A stretch of DNA of 9,398 nt from Bacteroidales bacterium (lineage in GTDB: Bacteria > Bacteroidota > Bacteroidia > Bacteroidales > UBA932), in the NCBI GenBank assembly GCA_024402115.1, contig JAKSJQ010000060.1, forward strand, positions 1-9,398, given 5' to 3'. The first letter of the stretch is position 1. Each line of letters begins with the position of its first letter. The position numbers and the translations under genes were made by a program. Of the stretch, positions 1-6,539 are shown in pieces. The notes under the pieces were generated by a model that saw nothing but the letters and a program-made list of their open reading frames with translations, searched no databases and was not told where the DNA came from.

Positions 1-2304
1 CGTCGTCTCATCATGATGTACTCTGACGTCGTAATGGAGAAGGCAGAGGGCATCGAGCCAGAGGACGGCAAGGCAATCCGCCAGCAGCTCGACAAGATGA
101 TGGAGGATCTCAAGGAGGCTAAGGGCTACAAGCTCGATACCGAGATCACCGCTGACGAGCTCAAGGACCTCGCTGAGGCATTCAAGGTACGTATCAAGGA
201 GGTTCTCGGCGTAGACTTCCCTGACACTGCTGAGGCTCAGCTCTGGGGTTCAATCGGTGGCGTGTTCAAGTCATGGAACGGAAAGCGCGCTATCAAGTAC
301 CGTCAGATCGAGGGTATTCCAGATGATTGGGGTACTGCAGTGAACGTACAGTCAATGGTATTCGGAAACATGGGCGAGACTTCAGCTACCGGTGTGGCTT
401 TCTCTCGTAACCCAGCAAACGGTGACAACAAGTTCTACGGTGAGTGGCTCATCAACGCTCAGGGTGAGGACGTCGTTGCCGGTATCCGTACTCCTAACCC
501 GCTCAACAACGCAACCAAGAGCCCTCAGAACCAGCACCTCGCATCTCTCGAGGACGCTATGCCTGAGGTATACAAGGAGCTCGACGACATCCGTCTCCAC
601 CTCGAGGAGCACTTCAACGATATGCAGGACATCGAGTTCACCATCCAGGAAGGCAAGCTCTGGATGCTCCAGTGCCGTATCGGTAAGAGAACTGGTCTCG
701 CAGCCCTCAACATGGCAATGGACATGCTCGAGGAAGGCATGATCGACGAGAAGACCGCAGTAATGCGCGTTTCTCCAGCTCAGCTCGACGAGATCCTCCA
801 CCCTATCCTCGACCCTGCTTCAGAGAAGAAGGCCACCCCTGTGGCACACGGTCTTCCTGCATCTCCAGGTGGTGCGGTAGGTACCATCGTCTTCACCAAC
901 GCTGACGCAGTTGCCGCTGCAGCCCAGAAGAAGAACGTCATCCTCGTCCGTGAGGAGACCTCTCCAGAGGATGTAGAGGGTATGCGCGCTGCCGCAGGTA
1001 TCCTTACCATGAAGGGCGGTATGACCTCTCACGCAGCACTCGTTGCACGTGGATGGGGCAAGTGCTGTATCGTAGGTTGCGAGGACATGAAGATCGACCT
1101 CGAGAAGAAGGAGGTATGGTTCGCAGGTTCAGACGTGAAGTACCATGAGGGTGACTCATTCTCACTCAACGGTGCAAAGGGTGCTGTATACGCAACCGCA
1201 ATCGCCACCATGGACGCTTCAGACAACCCACGTTTCCAGAAGTTCATGTCAATGGCAGACAAGTTCCGCAAGCTCGGTGTACGCACCAACGCTGATACTC
1301 CCGAGGATGCAGAGCGCGCTCTCGCTTTCGGCGCAGAGGGCATCGGCCTCTTCCGTATCGAGCACATGTTCTACGGCCGCAACTCTGAGACTCCGCTCAG
1401 CAAGCTTCGCAAGATGATCCTCTCAAAGACCGACGAGGAGCGCCGCGCAGCTCTCGCAGAGCTCGAGCCATACATGAAGGCTGCAGTCAAGGGTACCATG
1501 AAGGTCATGAACGGAAAGTCTGTAACCTTCCGTCTCCTCGACCCACCTCTCCATGAGTTCGTACCTCAGACCGAGGACAAGAAGCAGGAACTCGCAGAGG
1601 AGCTCCATATCTCCACCGCCGACATCGAGAAGCGTGGCGAGTCACTCCACGAGGTCAACCCTATGATGGGTCACCGCGGAGTCCGTCTCCACATCACCTA
1701 CCCAATGATCTCCGAGACTCAGTTCCGCGCAATCTTCACTGCGGCTCTCGAGCTCAAGAAGGAGGGTCTCGACCCTCGTCCTGAGATCATGGTTCCTGTA
1801 ACCATCTCTGACCGCGAGCTTCGTTTCCAGAAAGTGATCTGCGAGAAGGTAAAGCATGAGGTTGAGGCACAGTTCAACGAGTCTATCGATTACAAGTTCG
1901 GTACTATGATCGAGATCCCTCGCGCAGCCCTCACCGCTGACCGCATGGCCCGTACCGCCGAGTTCTTCTCATTCGGTACCAACGACCTCACCCAGATGAC
2001 CTTCGGTTTCTCTCGTGACGACGTCAGCACCTTCATGGGTGACTACCTCAACAATAAGATCCTCGAGGCTGACCCATTCAAGACTCTCGACACCAAGTCT
2101 GTCGGCAAGCTCGTTAAGCTTGCAGTAGAGAGCGGCCGTGAGACTCGCGAGAACCTCAAGTGCGGTATCTGCGGCGAGCACGGTGGTGACCCTGCTTCAG
2201 TTGAGTTCTGCCACAAGATCGGTCTCAACTATGTAAGCTGCTCTCCATTCCGTGTTCCTATCGCACGCCTTGCAGCAGCTCAGGCAGCAATCGTAAACGA
2301 GTAA
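1..2304 (+). CDS. ppdK: Pyruvate, phosphate dikinase, 3' part (N-terminus outside window)
   Basis: Cytoplasmic enzyme that reversibly converts pyruvate, ATP and phosphate to PEP, AMP and pyrophosphate, linking glycolysis and gluconeogenesis. The frame is open from base 1, so the gene is cut by the window edge. In window residue numbers, the remaining ATP-grasp part runs to about 235 and ends in the LQCRIGKRTG segment. The swivelling phosphohistidine domain follows, with GGMTSHAALVAR: catalytic His344, and Thr342 at the position phosphorylated by the regulatory protein in other PPDKs. The C-terminal PEP/pyruvate barrel carries EIPRAAL, SFGTNDLTQMTFGFSRDD (about 657-674) and GICGEHGGDP with catalytic Cys724. 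His-to-Cys spacing (380) and the 43 residues after Cys match the Clostridium symbiosum enzyme closely, implying about 110-140 residues are missing at the N-terminus. All visible catalytic residues are intact. Strong use of CTC, GAG and CGT/CGC codons suggests high expression. A strong terminator ends the unit. Confidence 0.97.
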   Translation, partial: RRLIMMYSDVVMEKAEGIEPEDGKAIRQQLDKMMEDLKEAKGYKLDTEITADELKDLAEAFKVRIKEVLGVDFPDTAEAQLWGSIGGVFKSWNGKRAIKYRQIEGIPDDWGTAVNVQSMVFGNMGETSATGVAFSRNPANGDNKFYGEWLINAQGEDVVAGIRTPNPLNNATKSPQNQHLASLEDAMPEVYKELDDIRLHLEEHFNDMQDIEFTIQEGKLWMLQCRIGKRTGLAALNMAMDMLEEGMIDEKTAVMRVSPAQLDEILHPILDPASEKKATPVAHGLPASPGGAVGTIVFTNADAVAAAAQKKNVILVREETSPEDVEGMRAAAGILTMKGGMTSHAALVARGWGKCCIVGCEDMKIDLEKKEVWFAGSDVKYHEGDSFSLNGAKGAVYATAIATMDASDNPRFQKFMSMADKFRKLGVRTNADTPEDAERALAFGAEGIGLFRIEHMFYGRNSETPLSKLRKMILSKTDEERRAALAELEPYMKAAVKGTMKVMNGKSVTFRLLDPPLHEFVPQTEDKKQELAEELHISTADIEKRGESLHEVNPMMGHRGVRLHITYPMISETQFRAIFTAALELKKEGLDPRPEIMVPVTISDRELRFQKVICEKVKHEVEAQFNESIDYKFGTMIEIPRAALTADRMARTAEFFSFGTNDLTQMTFGFSRDDVSTFMGDYLNNKILEADPFKTLDTKSVGKLVKLAVESGRETRENLKCGICGEHGGDPASVEFCHKIGLNYVSCSPFRVPIARLAAAQAAIVNE

Positions 2305-2324
2305 TATTGTTTGCATAATATCAT

Positions 2325-2360
2325 GAAAGGCTATCGGGACATCCGATAGCCTTTCTTTTT
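2325..2360 (+). terminator. Rho-independent terminator of ppdK
   Basis: A perfect 13-bp stem (GAAAGGCTATCGG, 2325-2337, with its complement at 2343-2355) closes a 5-base loop and is followed at once by five T (2356-2360). It begins 20 bases after the ppdK stop, and separates ppdK from the regulator gene downstream. Confidence 0.93.
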
Positions 2361-2389
2361 GTTATCACCCAGAGGTTTCGACCCTCAAA

Positions 2390-2421
2390 TTTGGCGAGTT
2401 TGAAAAAATGAGTTAAATTTG
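2390..2421 (+). promoter_or_regulatory. Bacteroidota-type promoter of the AraC-type regulator gene
   Basis: TTTG (2390-2393), a 20-base spacer, and TAAATTTG (2414-2421) match the Bacteroidota -33/-7 consensus (TTTG and TAnnTTTG) in every specified base. The predicted RNA start is about 2425-2426, just before the ATG at 2427. An inverted repeat, CTCAAATTT (2384-2392) with AAATTTGAG (2415-2423), overlaps both boxes. Only its outer CTC/GAG bases are informative, because AAATTT is itself a palindrome. Confidence 0.65.
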
Positions 2422-2426
2422 AGTGT

Positions 2427-3578
2427 ATGTTTGTCAGCCTTATCCAGTTCCTGCCATGCCTCACAAGCCTGGCGCTGGCGCTGATCTATCCCTTTTGGAA
2501 AGGGAGGTGGCCAAACGCATGCTTCCACATCCTTGGGTTGATCTGCACTGTCTATTTCTTCGCTGATGCCACGTTCATTACGTTCGGCACAGAACCTGTC
2601 ACGCTCGTATCGATGGACGTGATCGCCCAGTTTCTATCTTTCTGGGGCATACCTCTTGTCGTTTTCTTCCTCTATTCCGAATGGAAGCACAAGATGCCCG
2701 ACACGACTGCCTGGCTTGCGCTTATCCCTGGACTCATCTTAGGAACGAACTCCATACGACTCTACCATAAGGTTGGAATAGATAGAGTATCCAGTGCGAT
2801 ACTCAAGTTCTCCGCAAATGGAGGACAGATACTGCAGGAAACCGACGCTGACCTTCTGGCACTCCACTATAACAACTACGTGCTATATCAGGTCATCCTC
2901 CTCACGGAAGCCGTGATCGCGATATCACTTATCATTATATATATAGTAAGGAAACGAAAGGAGGACGGATTCTTCTGCAAGCGCTATGTCGCGATGGCTT
3001 CATCCGTGATACTCGCACTCGTGGTCAGCATGGTAAGGGTATACCTCGAGAGAGACTTCATGCTGATACACCCTATCACAAACGCATCCCTGGCAGCGGT
3101 CATGGCAACATGCTTCATCATCATAGGAAAGTTCTACTACCATACAGACGCCGTACCTTGCGCAGAAATTCCCATCGACACGCCGACAAAGAATGACGAC
3201 AGTGTCATGGAGGCTCTCAAGGAAAAGATGATCCTCTATGTGGAGAGAGACAAGGCATACCTCGATCAGGACATCTCGCTAGACAAGGTGGCAACCGCTC
3301 TGGGCACGAACAGAACCTACGTGTCGATGCTCGTGAACTCGATGATGGAAATGACCTTCAGGGACTACATCAACGGGCTGAGGATTTGCTATGCCAAAGA
3401 ATATCTCCTGAAAAAGAAAGACGCGAGGATGGAAGACGTGGCGGAGGCCAGCGGCTTCACCTCTGGTCCGCAGTTCTGCAGGAAGTTCAAGGAAATAGTC
3501 GGCATGTCCCCTACGGCATGGGCCCACAGCCAGGAGTTCACCTTCGATGGAAGTGCCACAGAACAATACCAACAGTAA
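2427..3578 (+). CDS. Membrane-embedded AraC-family transcriptional regulator
   Basis: A 383-residue protein with two halves. Residues 1-240 hold about seven hydrophobic segments (roughly 4-23, 32-53, 63-83, 95-112, 149-174, 186-204, 216-236), ending in a basic stretch. Residues about 263-368 form an AraC/XylS DNA-binding domain with two helix-turn-helix units: ISLDKVATALGTNRTYVSML (283-302), and 333-365, which contains EDVAEASGF, FCRKFKEIVGMSP and TAW. I infer a one-component sensor that binds DNA from the inner membrane; the signal and targets cannot be read from the sequence. ATG 2427 is chosen because residues 4-23 make a good first membrane segment, and the next in-frame Met (residue 63) would remove two segments. 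No Shine-Dalgarno is visible, and the promoter puts the RNA start almost on the ATG. Codon use is looser (ATA, AGG, AGA) than in ppdK or glyA. The 3' end overlaps the convergent methyltransferase gene by 41 bases. Confidence 0.88.
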   Translation: MFVSLIQFLPCLTSLALALIYPFWKGRWPNACFHILGLICTVYFFADATFITFGTEPVTLVSMDVIAQFLSFWGIPLVVFFLYSEWKHKMPDTTAWLALIPGLILGTNSIRLYHKVGIDRVSSAILKFSANGGQILQETDADLLALHYNNYVLYQVILLTEAVIAISLIIIYIVRKRKEDGFFCKRYVAMASSVILALVVSMVRVYLERDFMLIHPITNASLAAVMATCFIIIGKFYYHTDAVPCAEIPIDTPTKNDDSVMEALKEKMILYVERDKAYLDQDISLDKVATALGTNRTYVSMLVNSMMEMTFRDYINGLRICYAKEYLLKKKDARMEDVAEASGFTSGPQFCRKFKEIVGMSPTAWAHSQEFTFDGSATEQYQQ

Positions 3579-4065
3579 CCGAAACGTTAAGGGAGTGCTT
3601 GGTACCGTACTGAGGTATCTCTAGAGAAAAATCTGAAGCATCAACTACGCGCTGATCCACGCCGGCGACCTCATTGCCGAAGATCAGGGCGTATTTCGTG
3701 TCAGGATCAGGCATGAAGGAATCCATCTTCACGGAATCAACCGTCTGCTCCACGCTGACCACCGTGTAGCCTTCGGATTTCAGTCTTGCAACCGCATCCA
3801 TGGTATCAGCAAAATGTTCCCACGCGACGCTGTCCTCAGCTCCAAGGGCTGTCTTATGGATCTCCGCAGAAGGAGGCGTAGCACATATCCCACAAAGACA
3901 TAGCCTGTCCACCTTGAAGGAATCCGAGCTTCGGAAAGCCGATCCGACGTTATGGGCACTCCTGACATTGTCAAGCACCACGACCAACCCGGATTCAGGT
4001 AGTTCGCGATATTCCTCGGCCGACACTCGGCGCAATTCCATGTTCAGAAGCTTTCTGTTGCCCAT
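3538..4065 (-). CDS. SpoU/TrmH-family RNA 2'-O-ribose methyltransferase
   Basis: A 175-residue SPOUT methyltransferase that would transfer a methyl group from S-adenosylmethionine to a ribose 2'-OH of tRNA or rRNA; the substrate is not known. All three family motifs are present: motif 1 VLDNVRSAHNVGSAFRSSD (30-48, with the conserved N, R and G), motif 2 YALIFGNEVAGV (125-136), and motif 3 LEIPQYGTKHSLNVSVTVG (148-166), which makes the knotted cofactor site. It is a short form with no added N-terminal RNA-binding domain. The start at MGNRKLLNMELRR (ATG at 4065) is preferred because the N-terminus resembles short Bacteroides homologues, and because a TACCTTTG promoter box (4096-4089) lies upstream. 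The frame stays open to 4143, but the extra 26 residues would cover that box. Met9 (4041) is a weaker alternative. The gene is divergent from glyA and overlaps the AraC-type gene tail to tail. Confidence 0.9.
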   Translation of the reverse strand: MGNRKLLNMELRRVSAEEYRELPESGLVVVLDNVRSAHNVGSAFRSSDSFKVDRLCLCGICATPPSAEIHKTALGAEDSVAWEHFADTMDAVARLKSEGYTVVSVEQTVDSVKMDSFMPDPDTKYALIFGNEVAGVDQRVVDASDFSLEIPQYGTKHSLNVSVTVGIVLWHFHRR

Positions 4066-4088
4066 ATATTTTGACCTAAAGATGCCCG

Positions 4089-4096
4089 CAAAGGTA
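4089..4096 (-). promoter_or_regulatory. Candidate -7 box for the RNA methyltransferase gene
   Basis: On the minus strand TACCTTTG matches TAnnTTTG exactly, followed by GC as is common in this phylum. It would give an RNA start near 4085 and a leader of about 20 bases to the ATG at 4065. No TTTG lies at the -33 spacing, so the assignment rests on one box. Confidence 0.42.
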
Positions 4097-4117
4097 GGTA
4101 AAATGAATAATATTTTA

Positions 4118-4125
4118 TAAGTTTG
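4118..4125 (+). promoter_or_regulatory. Candidate -7 box for glyA
   Basis: TAAGTTTG matches TAnnTTTG and lies 23 bases before the glyA ATG, implying a leader of about 20 bases. No good -33 TTTG is present; the expected place (about 4094-4097) falls on the -7 box of the divergent methyltransferase gene. An inverted repeat, AGTTTG (4120-4125) and CAAACT (4132-4137) with a 6-base gap, overlaps this box and the likely RNA start. Confidence 0.42.
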
Positions 4126-4148
4126 TGATTCCAAACTAGACAAAAGAC

Positions 4149-5477
4149 ATGAAACAGGATCTCCAAATCTTTAGCCTCATCAAGAAGGAAGAAGAACGTC
4201 AGACGGCAGGTATCGAGCTCATCGCTTCAGAGAACTACGTCAGCAAGCAGGTGCTTGAGGCACTTGGAAGCGTATGTACTAACAAATATGCAGAAGGCTA
4301 CCCAGGCGCACGCTACTACGGCGGTTGTGAAGTCGTAGACCAGATTGAGCAGCTCGCTATTGACAGACTCAAGGAGATTTATGGCGCAGAGTACGCAAAC
4401 GTACAGCCACACTCAGGTGCACAGGCAAACATGGCTGTCATCATGGCTGTCCTCAAGCCAGGCGACACCTTCATGGGTCTCAACCTCGCACACGGCGGTC
4501 ACCTTACCCATGGTTCACCAGTCAACACTTCAGGTATACTCTACAACGCAGTCGCATACTCTCTCGACGAGAACACCGGCCGCATCGACTATGACGAGAT
4601 GGAAAGGCTCGCTCTCGAGCACAAGCCAAAGCTCATCATCGGTGGTGCGTCAGCATACTCACGCGAGTGGGATTATGAGAGGATGAGAGCAATCGCAGAC
4701 AAGGTAGGTGCGCTCCTTATGATCGACATGGCACATACCGCAGGTCTCATCGCTGCAGGTCTCCTCAAGAACCCTGTACAGTATGCCCACATCGTAACCT
4801 CAACCACCCACAAGACCCTCCGCGGCCCTCGTGGTGGTATCATCCTTCTCGGCAAGGACTTCGACAACCCATGGGGTCTCACCACTCCTAAGGGCGTAGT
4901 GAAGAAGATGTCACAGATTCTCAACTCAAGCGTATTCCCTGGCCAGCAGGGTGGCCCACTCGAGCACTGCGTCGCAGCAAAGGCAGTGGCATTCTACGAG
5001 GCTCTCCAGCCAGAGTACAAGGAGTACCAGCAGCAGGTAATCAAGAACGCATCCGTTATGGCAGAGGAGTTCATGAAGAAGGGTTACAAGGTCGTTTCTG
5101 ACGGCACCGACAACCACCTCATGCTCATCGACCTCAGGACCAAGTATCCAGACGTGACCGGTAAGGTAGCAGAGAAGGAGCTCGTAAAGGCTGACATCAC
5201 CGTCAACAAGAACATGGTTCCTTTCGACAGCCGCAGTCCTTTCCTCACATCAGGTATCCGCGTAGGAACTCCTGCAATCACCTCTCGTGGTTTCATCGAG
5301 AAGGACATGGAGTCTATCGTGTGCCTCATCGACCAGGTTCTCGCAAACGCAGCTGCCCATCTTGACCTCATCGCAGGCAAGACCGAGGAAGGCCGCGAGG
5401 AGTACGAGGCAGTAATCGCCGAGGTTCGCCGCAAGGTCCGCATGAAGACCAACGGCATGCCGCTCAACAAGTATTAG
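4149..5477 (+). CDS. glyA: Serine hydroxymethyltransferase
   Basis: Cytoplasmic PLP enzyme that interconverts serine plus tetrahydrofolate with glycine plus 5,10-methylene-tetrahydrofolate, the main one-carbon source for purine, thymidylate and methionine synthesis. The 442-residue protein covers the whole family: SENY (27-30), [13 protein letters not shown] (47-59), PHSGAQAN (87-94), IDMAHTAGL with Asp193 (PLP ring nitrogen) and His196, [14 protein letters not shown] with the PLP lysine Lys222, and SGIRVGTPA with the carboxylate-binding Arg371. It is slightly longer than the Escherichia coli enzyme (417). ATG 4149 directly precedes the conserved N-terminal helix and has no Shine-Dalgarno. 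Codon use is strongly biased, as in ppdK. It is transcribed alone from a region divergent with the methyltransferase gene. No T-tailed terminator follows; the next structure is the large inverted repeat at 5503-5542. Confidence 0.98.
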   Translation: MKQDLQIFSLIKKEEERQTAGIELIASENYVSKQVLEALGSVCTNKYAEGYPGARYYGGCEVVDQIEQLAIDRLKEIYGAEYANVQPHSGAQANMAVIMAVLKPGDTFMGLNLAHGGHLTHGSPVNTSGILYNAVAYSLDENTGRIDYDEMERLALEHKPKLIIGGASAYSREWDYERMRAIADKVGALLMIDMAHTAGLIAAGLLKNPVQYAHIVTSTTHKTLRGPRGGIILLGKDFDNPWGLTTPKGVVKKMSQILNSSVFPGQQGGPLEHCVAAKAVAFYEALQPEYKEYQQQVIKNASVMAEEFMKKGYKVVSDGTDNHLMLIDLRTKYPDVTGKVAEKELVKADITVNKNMVPFDSRSPFLTSGIRVGTPAITSRGFIEKDMESIVCLIDQVLANAAAHLDLIAGKTEEGREEYEAVIAEVRRKVRMKTNGMPLNKY

Positions 5478-5499
5478 GATTATCCCAGAGATATAGCAT

Positions 5500-5531
5500 T
5501 TTGTCATGTCACGCAAATTTTCATAAATTTG
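5500..5531 (+). promoter_or_regulatory. Bacteroidota-type promoter of the LytTR regulator gene
   Basis: TTTG (5500-5503), a 20-base spacer and TAAATTTG (5524-5531) match the phylum consensus fully and repeat the exact design seen before the AraC-type gene. The predicted RNA start is about 5535-5536, two or three bases before the ATG at 5538. Confidence 0.7.
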
Positions 5532-5542
5532 CGTGACATGAC
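5503..5542. repeat. Perfect 18-bp inverted repeat over the LytTR promoter and start codon
   Basis: The left arm GTCATGTCACGCAAATTT (5503-5520) and right arm AAATTTGCGTGACATGAC (5525-5542) are exact reverse complements around TCAT. The repeat begins at the last base of the -33 box, fills the spacer, includes the -7 box, and ends just after the ATG (5538-5540). Its place suggests an operator for a dimeric regulator. In RNA reading through from glyA it would instead form an 18-bp hairpin. It has no trailing T run, so it is not a standard terminator. Confidence 0.9.
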
Positions 5543-6398
5543 TCGTTTACCGGCACACTTACTCAGGAAAGACAGTCAGATGATGCAGATAGGCTTCATC
5601 GCTGCCTTCACGCTCCTATTCATCCTTATATACCACCCACTCGACCTCGAGGACATGAGCGTGACCATGCTCCAGAATCTGGGGTGGAACAGGTCCCTTA
5701 TTTCATTCACACTCACTGCAACTGTAATCATTGTCGGCCTCGGCGTGACAGCGATAAGCCGTACCATAATGATATTATATACGAGGAAGAACAGTCTCAG
5801 CCTCGTCAGCTATATCGCTTGGATACTTGCTGAAGTCATAATAATGGCGAGCGTATACACGCTGGGTTCATTCGTCAACGACAGCAGCAGAGGTCTTGAG
5901 GAACTGTTCAGGGCAAGTCTGTACAAGACCGTCCTGATCATCTTCATTCCATATATCATCAGCTACGTCGTCATAACCTGGCAGGAACAGGCAAGAAGCC
6001 TGAAGACCATACGCCAGGAATTGGAAAGCGGGAAGGAGACCAGCGCGCAGTACATCCAGATACTCGACGAGAGAGGTGACATGAGACTCTCCATTAAGAG
6101 GGAGAACCTTCTCTACATCGAAGCCGAAGACAACTATGTGGGCGTATGCTACCTTGCGGGTGACAACAACGTCAAGAACATGATGGTGCGCAACTCCCTC
6201 AAGAAGATTGCCGAGCAGCTCGACAGCGACAAGATCATCCGCTGCCACAGGTCATACCTCGTAAACCTCGACCACGTCAAGGTCCTGCGCAGGGAAAAAG
6301 ACTGCTTCTACATCGAGATGGGCATAGACAAGGTCCCTGACATTCCTATCTCAAAGACTTACGGAGAGGCCGTAACCAGCAAGATCATGAGGTTGTAA
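5538..6398 (+). CDS. Membrane-anchored LytTR-family transcriptional regulator
   Basis: A 286-residue protein with four predicted membrane helices (about 19-33, 53-74, 88-110, 129-148), a short charged linker (149-180), and a C-terminal LytTR DNA-binding domain (about 184-283). Diagnostic stretches are YIEAEDNYV (193-201) and RCHRSYLVNLDHV (235-247). There is no receiver domain, so it is not a classical response regulator. I infer a one-component membrane regulator; its signal and targets are unknown. ATG 5538 is chosen because the resulting MTRLPAHLLRKD segment before helix 1 resembles the N-termini of related Bacteroidota proteins (from memory). A TTG at 5529 lies inside the -7 box, and ATGs at 5580/5583 are less likely alternatives. 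The start codon lies in the right arm of the inverted repeat, which suggests self-regulation. A short hairpin and a C-rich tract follow the stop. Confidence 0.88.
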   Translation: MTRLPAHLLRKDSQMMQIGFIAAFTLLFILIYHPLDLEDMSVTMLQNLGWNRSLISFTLTATVIIVGLGVTAISRTIMILYTRKNSLSLVSYIAWILAEVIIMASVYTLGSFVNDSSRGLEELFRASLYKTVLIIFIPYIISYVVITWQEQARSLKTIRQELESGKETSAQYIQILDERGDMRLSIKRENLLYIEAEDNYVGVCYLAGDNNVKNMMVRNSLKKIAEQLDSDKIIRCHRSYLVNLDHVKVLRREKDCFYIEMGIDKVPDIPISKTYGEAVTSKIMRL

Positions 6399-6417
6399 GG
6401 GGTGAAATTTCGCCCCT
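6398..6417 (+). other. Short hairpin at the LytTR stop codon
   Basis: AGGGGTG (6398-6404) pairs with CGCCCCT (6411-6417), six Watson-Crick pairs and one G-T, around an AAATTT loop. It starts at the last base of the LytTR stop codon. It could aid termination or protect the RNA end, but no T run follows. Confidence 0.4.
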
Positions 6418-6457
6418 GCATTCCGCAATTCGCCCCATATTTCCGTATTTTACCCCC
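6405..6457. repeat. C-rich tract with 20-base periodicity upstream of the acyl-CoA synthetase
   Basis: CGCCCC occurs at 6411 and 6431, and TACCCC at 6451, exactly 20 bases apart. TTCCG at 6421 and 6441 keeps the same phase. Two units are clear (AATT, CGCCCC, 3-4 bases, then TTCCG) and the third is decayed. A small inverted repeat, AAAACA (6458-6463) and TGTTTT (6466-6471), comes next. The 20-base step is close to two DNA helical turns, which would suit tandem protein binding on one face. Confidence 0.45.
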
Positions 6458-6483
6458 AAAACACCTGTTTTCCGCCACTTTTA

Positions 6484-6515
6484 TTTTCATGTGCGCAAGT
6501 ATTGAGCGACATTTG
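6484..6515 (+). promoter_or_regulatory. Weak promoter candidate for the acyl-CoA synthetase
   Basis: TTTT (6484-6487), a 20-base spacer and GACATTTG (6508-6515) match the Bacteroidota boxes with one mismatch each. The RNA start would be near 6519, giving a leader of about 20 bases to ATG 6540. No better pair was seen between 6399 and 6539. Confidence 0.3.
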
Positions 6516-6539
6516 TGTCAGAACTTAAATACACACAAT

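Noticed and set aside
382..801. Long antisense open frame inside ppdK (139 codons, minus strand)
   Set aside because: Mirror of the strongly biased ppdK codons, with no recognisable domain and no promoter. Similar antisense frames in glyA and the ligase are rejected for the same reason.
3601..3625. GGTACC and nearby small dyad downstream of the AraC-type gene as a terminator
   Set aside because: Short stem, no T run, and the bases are methyltransferase coding sequence.
4066..4143. 26-codon N-terminal extension of the RNA methyltransferase
   Set aside because: It covers the TACCTTTG promoter box and adds residues absent from the short family form.
6399..6457. Possible G-quadruplex on the minus strand of the C-rich tract
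   Set aside because: Only three runs of four or more G, with separations of about 16 bases; loops are too long for a stable quadruplex.
6402..6539. In-frame 46-codon extension of the acyl-CoA synthetase from a GTG at 6402
   Set aside because: It starts four bases after the LytTR stop, is not similar to ligase N-termini, and covers the repeat tract and likely promoter. ATG 6540 gives a normal start.
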